From QHWK01 sp035315685 (GTDB lineage Bacteria > Acidobacteriota > Vicinamibacteria > Vicinamibacterales > CAVVIG01), in the NCBI GenBank assembly GCA_035315685.1, contig DATFXR010000431.1, positions 1-26,261 of the forward strand: a stretch of 26,261 bases of DNA. The letters run 5' to 3'. Below, in pieces: positions 22,770 to 26,261 of this stretch (position 1 is the stretch's first letter; each line of letters opens with the position of its first letter). Under the pieces are notes generated by a model. That model did no database searches and was not told the origin of the DNA. It saw only the letters and a list, made by a program, of their open reading frames with translations. The position numbers and the translations under genes are program-made.

Positions 22770-23345
22770 CTACTGCCTCTTCGTTTTGTACTTCTCCAAC
22801 AGGTCCTTCATGATCTCCGCGGCCGACTTCCCGGACGACTGCATCTGCTGCATCATCTCGGTCGACGGCGGCGTGATGTGGTTCGCCCGCAGGTAGCCGA
22901 CCACATTGCCGTAGATTTCGTTATTGTGGACGGTCGTATGCAAGAACGAGATTACCATCTGCTGCGACGAGAGGATCTTCTGGTCCGTCAGCCTGTCGAA
23001 CGTCGCATCGCAGTAGTCGAAGGAATCCGCCAGCGCCTTGACGATCTCGTCCTTGGTCTTGAGCAGATCGGTCTTGGCCTTCGGCATCGGGTTCGGTTCG
23101 CCGCGCAACGACGAGCAGTCGAGGTAATTGCGCTCGGTCGAATGGTCGATCCATTGGCCAAAGTCCATCTGCGCCGGATCGAGCTTGAACCCGTACTTGT
23201 CGGCGGGCATGACTGACGCGGCGGCCATTAGGTCGAACTTCACTGGAATGTAGTAGCGCTGGATGTTCGCGGTCTTGAGCGAGTCCTGCGCCTGGAGTGG
23301 TGCCGCGGCGCCCAGAGTCGCCATCAGCAAAAGCGTGGTTTTCAT
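22770..23345 (-). CDS. Secreted DinB-fold protein
   Basis: A 191-residue protein with a signal peptide (MKTTLLLMATLGAAAPLQAQ, cleavage after AQA or nearby). The mature part has the DinB four-helix layout: KYGFKLDPAQMDFGQWIDHSTERNYL, then LLKTKDEIVKALADSFDYCDATFDRL, then FLHTTVHNNEIYGNVVGYLR, the helix that normally carries the metal His residues (HxxxH kept). The first His is plausibly in WIDHS. DinB-fold proteins often bind metal and include thiol-dependent transferases, but secreted acidobacterial members have no defined role that I know of. GGAGGG lies four bases before ATG 23345, which favours this over the in-frame ATG at 23357. The gene converges with the kinase fusion (122 bases between stops) and diverges from the next gene. 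Confidence 0.85.
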   Translation of the reverse strand: MKTTLLLMATLGAAAPLQAQDSLKTANIQRYYIPVKFDLMAAASVMPADKYGFKLDPAQMDFGQWIDHSTERNYLDCSSLRGEPNPMPKAKTDLLKTKDEIVKALADSFDYCDATFDRLTDQKILSSQQMVISFLHTTVHNNEIYGNVVGYLRANHITPPSTEMMQQMQSSGKSAAEIMKDLLEKYKTKRQ

Positions 23346-23753
23346 GCAGCCCTCCACGGACGTCTGATGATCCGGCCACCGAGATTACTTCACCCGATAG
23401 TCGAACGGCTTCATCTACGTGCATACCCTTCGGTCTGATTGTCATGCGTGATCGCGCCCGGAATCGCGTCCGCCGGCGGATTCTCGAGGCGTTCTCCGCA
23501 CCGAACGGTGGGGGCCGCCGCCTGGACGTTTCCGCGGGCGGCCCCGGCGGCAGCCGTGGGCGGCCGGTTCCGGGTTGAGGCGCGACCGTTTCCGCTGCCC
23601 GCTGCCGTTCGGTACTCCCGGCCGGCGCGATCGTCCGGGCCTGGGTTCGACACTGATCTCGACAGGGGGCTCGGTCTGGCTGAAGTTTCACATCGAGAGC
23701 ACAGGTGAACTATGCTGACCGTGTTCCAATTCCGTTCGAAGGGGGCAGTTCGA

Positions 23754-24242
23754 ATGCGTGTACGCAGTCTCCTCATTGCGGCCGGCGTCTTCATCGTCGC
23801 GATTCTTTCAGCCGGCTCGAGCTGGGCGCAGGCGCGCGGGCAGGCGAAACCCGACAACACCAACCCGCGCACCGCGCGCTTTGGCGTGTGGGACAATTCG
23901 ACCAATCCCAACAACGTCATGACCTACGAGGCCTACGAAAAGGACGGCAGCAAGCTGACGGTCAGCAATCCCAGCAATCCGTCGCAGGACTGGAGCTACG
24001 TGACGCTGTTCGACGGTGTGTATCGGCCGGTACAGGGCCAGGAAGGCGCTGAGACCGCGGTCGAGATCATCAACCCGAAGAGCATCCGCATCTACAACAA
24101 GCGCAACGGTGTACTGCAGCAGGTCGTGATCAACACACTGTCCGACGACAACAACACGATCAATAACGAGTACATCCGCATGGACAAGGACGGCAAGATC
24201 ACGGGCGTCACCCATGTGACCTATATCCGCCGCAAGAAGTAG
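23754..24242 (+). CDS. Small exported protein of unknown function
   Basis: A 162-residue protein. GAAGGGGG lies eight bases before ATG 23754, and the signal peptide follows directly (MRVRSLLIAAGVFIVAILSAGSSWAQA); the in-frame ATG at 23712 has no such support. The mature protein (~135 residues) reads RTARFGVWDNSTNPNNVMTYEAYEKDGSKLTVSNP, WSYVTLFDGVYRPVQGQEGAETAVEIINPKSIRIYNKRNGVLQQVVINTLSDDNNTI and ends DGKITGVTHVTYIRRKK. It is polar and beta-rich with a lysine-rich end. No domain is recognised, but a secreted beta-sandwich or barrel is likely from the alternating pattern. It stands alone. Confidence 0.82.
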   Translation: MRVRSLLIAAGVFIVAILSAGSSWAQARGQAKPDNTNPRTARFGVWDNSTNPNNVMTYEAYEKDGSKLTVSNPSNPSQDWSYVTLFDGVYRPVQGQEGAETAVEIINPKSIRIYNKRNGVLQQVVINTLSDDNNTINNEYIRMDKDGKITGVTHVTYIRRKK

Positions 24243-24725
24243 CGACGCAGATCACGTCTACAGCGTTCGTCCTCAAGCGCCGCCTGCGGCGTCTCGAGAT
24301 CCTGAGGGATGGCGGCGCGCCGGCTGGTTCGGCGCCGCGCACAATAGAGCGAAATCCTGATCGTACGATCGATTAGCGTCGAGTACGCGTGGCAATAGTC
24401 TTTCGCCAAGACGCGATCGTCTGGGGAAGCGTATAAGGATCCCGCCTTTTTCTTGCCCTTTCGGCAAGGGCAAGCAGCGTCCATCGCATCGACACTTCAT
24501 TCAATCGCGCTTGTCGCTGTGCGGCATCCGATTCATCCAGCATTTTGCGCGCGACCGCGCGAATCGCACTCGATCGCATTCGATCAAAGTGAGATCCGAG
24601 GTGATGAATCAGCTCAGCCTGGCGTGAGGGACAGCGCGCGATGTGGCGGGTGCCCGTTGTCATGCCCGATGAACGCGGTCGGGACCTATTCAGGTGTGGT
24701 GCTGATTGAGAATCAGCGGCCAGTC
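24243..24725. other. Intergenic region with several hairpins
   Basis: About 480 bases without a convincing gene. Structures seen: CGCCGC-CT-GCGGCG (24278-24291), GCGGCGC/GCGCCGC (24312-24338), the palindrome GATCGTACGATC (24359-24370) and a perfect 9-bp stem at 24452-24474. None has a T-run on its 3' side, so none is a clear terminator. A minus-strand frame at 24373-24663 (96 residues, Arg-rich) is not supported by a ribosome site or a recognisable pattern. Confidence 0.45.
24452..24474. repeat. Perfect 9-bp hairpin, function unknown
   Basis: CTTGCCCTT and AAGGGCAAG flank a five-base loop (TCGGC). A five-T run lies on the left (24447-24451), not the right, so on either strand this is not a normal intrinsic terminator. 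It could be part of a small RNA or a leftover of a mobile REP-like element. Confidence 0.5.
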
Positions 24726-24767
24726 TTGACTGCTATTTCAATTTGTAATATAGATATCACAAATTGA
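24726..24767 (+). promoter_or_regulatory. Promoter and palindromic operator of the XRE-NfeD-flotillin operon
   Basis: TTGACT (24726-24731, five of six -35 bases) and TATAGA (24749-24754) are exactly 17 bases apart, a good sigma-70-type promoter in an AT-rich island within GC-rich DNA. A perfect 9-bp inverted repeat, TCAATTTGT-N12-ACAAATTGA (24738-24767), spans the -10 and ends one base before the ATG at 24769. Expected transcription start is about 24761, leaving a leader of only a few bases. The palindrome is the natural binding site for the XRE protein it precedes, so autorepression is inferred. Confidence 0.7.
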
Positions 24768-24768
24768 T

Positions 24769-25245
24769 ATGACCCTTGGTCAGAAGCTCAGGCAACTGCG
24801 TCAGCTCGAAGGGGAGCTTCGAGGGCTCGGTCGTGAGCTGACCCAGTCGGAGGTCGCTCGCGCGATCCGCACCGAGCTCGGGAAGACGATCAGCCAGTCC
24901 TATCTGTCCCTCATCGAAAAGGGATCGCGCAAACACCTGTCTCACGAGTCGCGGCAGCTGCTCGCGCGGTTCTTCAAGGTGCACCCCGGCTACCTGGTCA
25001 GCGACCCTCCCGGATTCCATACCGAGCTCGCCTCGGAAGCCGCGACTGGCGAACCGGCGCTCGATCGCTGGCTGACCGACGGCGCGGCGCGCTTCGCGCA
25101 CGATCGCGAACTTGCCGGCGCGCTCGAGCGCGTCGCGACGCATGCCGCTTCGCGGAGCTGCCTGATTCTGCTCGGCGAAATGATCTCGATGCCGGGTCTC
25201 GTCGATCGCCTAGCCGAAACGCTCCTGCCGGAGGCACGGAAATGA
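24769..25245 (+). CDS. XRE-family HTH transcriptional regulator
   Basis: A 158-residue regulator. Residues ~1-75 are an XRE/Cro-type helix-turn-helix: LGQKLRQLRQ, LTQSEVARAIRTEL, SQSYLSLIEKGSRKHLSHES, LLARFFKVHPGYL. The rest is a helical C-terminal part (LDRWLTDGAARFAHDRELAGALERV) ending LGEMISMPGLVDRLAETLLPEA, probably for dimerisation or signal input. ATG 24769 has no Shine-Dalgarno and sits a few bases from the predicted transcription start, so translation is probably near-leaderless. The stop overlaps the next gene's start by four bases (ATGA). It is the first gene of an apparent operon with an NfeD-like protein and a flotillin, and presumably controls them and itself through the palindrome overlapping its promoter. 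Confidence 0.92.
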   Translation: MTLGQKLRQLRQLEGELRGLGRELTQSEVARAIRTELGKTISQSYLSLIEKGSRKHLSHESRQLLARFFKVHPGYLVSDPPGFHTELASEAATGEPALDRWLTDGAARFAHDRELAGALERVATHAASRSCLILLGEMISMPGLVDRLAETLLPEARK

Positions 25246-25811
25246 ATTGGCCGCAGATCTTTCTCGGCTGCTTCGTGATCGGCTTCATCCTCAGCGTGAC
25301 GTCGTTCGCCTTCGGCGTGATCGATGCGCACGTGCACTTCCCCTGGGAGGGGCACGGGTCGGTGGGCGTCACGCACGCCGGGCACGCGCACGGTGTGGGC
25401 CCGATCAACTTCGCGACGGTCACCGCGTTCCTCGCATGGTTCGGCGGCACGTCGTACCTCCTGACCTCCGAGTTCCGCTGGCTGATGCTGCCGTCGGTCC
25501 TGGTGGGCATCGTGCTCGGGCTGTGCGGCGCCGGCATCGTGTTCCTGTTCATGGCGAAGCTGCTGTGGTCGCCGAACGAGAACATGCAGAGCGCCGACTA
25601 CGAGATGGTCGGCGTCCTCGGACGTCTCAGCCAGCCCATTCGCCAGGGCGGCGTCGGCGAACTGGTCTACTCGCACGGTGGCGCGCGCAAATCGTGCGGC
25701 GCGCGCAGCGACGACGGGTCGGCCATCGAGAAGGGATCCGAGGTGGTGGTCACGGGCTACGAACGGGGCATTGCGTCAGTCAGGCGGTGGAGCGATCTCG
25801 CTGACCGATAG
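25242..25811 (+). CDS. NfeD/YqiJ-like membrane protein with His-rich loop
   Basis: A 189-residue inner-membrane protein. Helix one is at ~4-27 (PQIFLGCFVIGFILSVTSFAFG), followed by a loop with seven His within ~20 residues (DAHVHFPWEGHGSVGVTHAGHAHGVG), helix two (~53-77, INFATVTAFLAWFGGTSYLL) and helix three (~81-107, LPSVLVGIVLGLCGAGIVFLFMAKLLW). Residues ~115-189 form an NfeD-type OB fold (MVGVLGRLSQPIRQGGVGELVY, then EKGSEVVVTGYERGIASVRRW). NfeD-like proteins partner flotillins, as in the YqiJ-YqiK and YuaF-YuaG pairs, and the next gene is a flotillin. The His-rich loop may bind metal; that is inferred. It starts at ATG 25242 overlapping the XRE stop and ends 43 bases before the flotillin start. 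Confidence 0.88.
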   Translation: MNWPQIFLGCFVIGFILSVTSFAFGVIDAHVHFPWEGHGSVGVTHAGHAHGVGPINFATVTAFLAWFGGTSYLLTSEFRWLMLPSVLVGIVLGLCGAGIVFLFMAKLLWSPNENMQSADYEMVGVLGRLSQPIRQGGVGELVYSHGGARKSCGARSDDGSAIEKGSEVVVTGYERGIASVRRWSDLADR

Positions 25812-25854
25812 GTGGTCTCTGGTGCGCCGTAACTCCTGAAGGAGGGAGTTGCCT

Positions 25855-26261
25855 ATGGGGCTTCAGGCCATGAGCGTGGGATTCTGGGTTGTCGTCGGGT
25901 TGATGGTGCTGGCGATCGTGTTGCTCGGCTCGTTCCTGGCGTCGCTGTACCGGAAGGCCGGTCCGCACGAAGCGCTGATTGTCTACGGCTTCCGCGGCAC
26001 GCGGATCGTAAAGGGACACGGCACGGTCATCTTTCCAATGGTCGAGGCCTGCCACGAGCTATCGCTCGAACTGATGTCGTTCGACGTCGCGCCGCAGCAG
26101 GACCTCTACACGAGGCAGGGCGTCGCCGTGTCGGTCGAAGCGGTCGCGCAAATCAAGGTGAAGTCCGACATGCAGTCGATCGAAACCGCGTCGGAGCAGT
26201 TCCTCACCAAGACGCCGCAGGCACGCGAGGGCCTGATCCGCCTGGTGATGGAAGGCCACCT
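25855..26261 (+). CDS. Flotillin/SPFH-domain protein (3' partial)
   Basis: The first 135 residues of a flotillin-like protein, cut by the right edge. Residues ~8-32 are a membrane anchor (VGFWVVVGLMVLAIVLLGSFLASLY). The SPFH domain then begins: RKAGPHEALIVYGFRGTRIVKGHGTVIFPMVEACHELSLELMSFDVAPQQDLYTRQGVAVSVEAVAQIKV, with the usual continuation into an ETASEQFL...REGLIRLVMEGHL helix. The strong ribosome site GGAGGGAG lies seven bases before ATG 25855; a second in-frame ATG (MSVGF) five codons on is possible. Flotillins scaffold membrane microdomains, and the NfeD-like gene upstream is the expected partner. The start of the coiled-coil part and the C terminus are outside the window. Confidence 0.95.
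   Translation, partial: MGLQAMSVGFWVVVGLMVLAIVLLGSFLASLYRKAGPHEALIVYGFRGTRIVKGHGTVIFPMVEACHELSLELMSFDVAPQQDLYTRQGVAVSVEAVAQIKVKSDMQSIETASEQFLTKTPQAREGLIRLVMEGH

Noticed and set aside
24278..24291. CGCCGC-CT-GCGGCG hairpin as a terminator of the small exported protein gene
   Set aside because: The loop is only two bases and no T-run follows.
24373..24663. Minus-strand 96-residue frame
   Set aside because: No recognised family, no ribosome site, basic composition, and it runs through a strong hairpin.
1..26261. tRNA, rRNA, CRISPR arrays, prophage or contractile injection structural genes
   Set aside because: I looked for these, especially injection-system genes near the DUF4157 protein, and saw no sign of any.

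Overview
The window looks like chromosomal DNA of a high-GC soil-type Acidobacteriota, probably near Vicinamibacteria. This is inferred from content: several Ser/Thr protein kinases fused to TolB/PD40-type propellers, a kinase tail followed directly by an ECF sigma factor, secreted proteins of acidobacterial style (CSNESLRGTY opening; triple H-I-x-E-L-R repeats), and strong G/C third-position bias. No rRNA, tRNA or CRISPR array was seen.

Layout. 1-1563: the C-terminal propeller of a kinase-type protein cut by the left edge, then an ECF sigma factor. 1653-3612: a small secreted protein on the minus strand, then a decayed CARDB adhesin-like gene with three -1 frameshifts. 3721-8819 (minus): a Ser/Thr kinase with propeller, an outer-membrane-type protein, and a Tat-exported alanine racemase-like enzyme. 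9165-10388: an NADPH:quinone-type oxidoreductase bracketed by two ~119-bp direct repeats; the first repeat carries the 3' end of a lost paralogue. 10579-12278 (minus): an orphan DUF4157 (eCIS core) protein whose C-terminal half has the His-Gly/Cys layout of a clan CD (caspase/C80-like) peptidase, with its own intrinsic terminator. 12632-14203: a VapBC-type toxin-antitoxin pair with a candidate operator, then an IS5-family transposase killed by a Trp-to-stop change before its catalytic Glu. 14264-17116: another kinase-propeller. 17254-19671 (minus): a secreted FG-GAP/three-repeat protein split by a frameshift, followed by a TM2 membrane protein. 19921-22647: a winged-helix/kinase/TM/TolB-like/TPR fusion. 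22770-24242: a secreted DinB-fold protein (minus) and a small exported protein (plus). 24726-26261: a near-leaderless XRE regulator under a clear promoter and palindrome, overlapping an NfeD-like membrane protein gene and followed by a flotillin/SPFH gene cut by the right edge.

How it fits together. Much of the window is signalling (three complete kinase proteins, one kinase-type tail, one ECF sigma factor, one XRE regulator) mixed with cell-envelope proteins. The middle (9-14.2 kb) is accessory DNA: duplication scars, toxin-antitoxin, IS remnant and the DUF4157 protein. The most interesting items are the DUF4157/clan-CD protein, the winged-helix kinase, and the self-regulated XRE-NfeD-flotillin operon. 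Four apparent single-base frameshifts and one nonsense codon may be real decay or assembly error and should be checked against reads.
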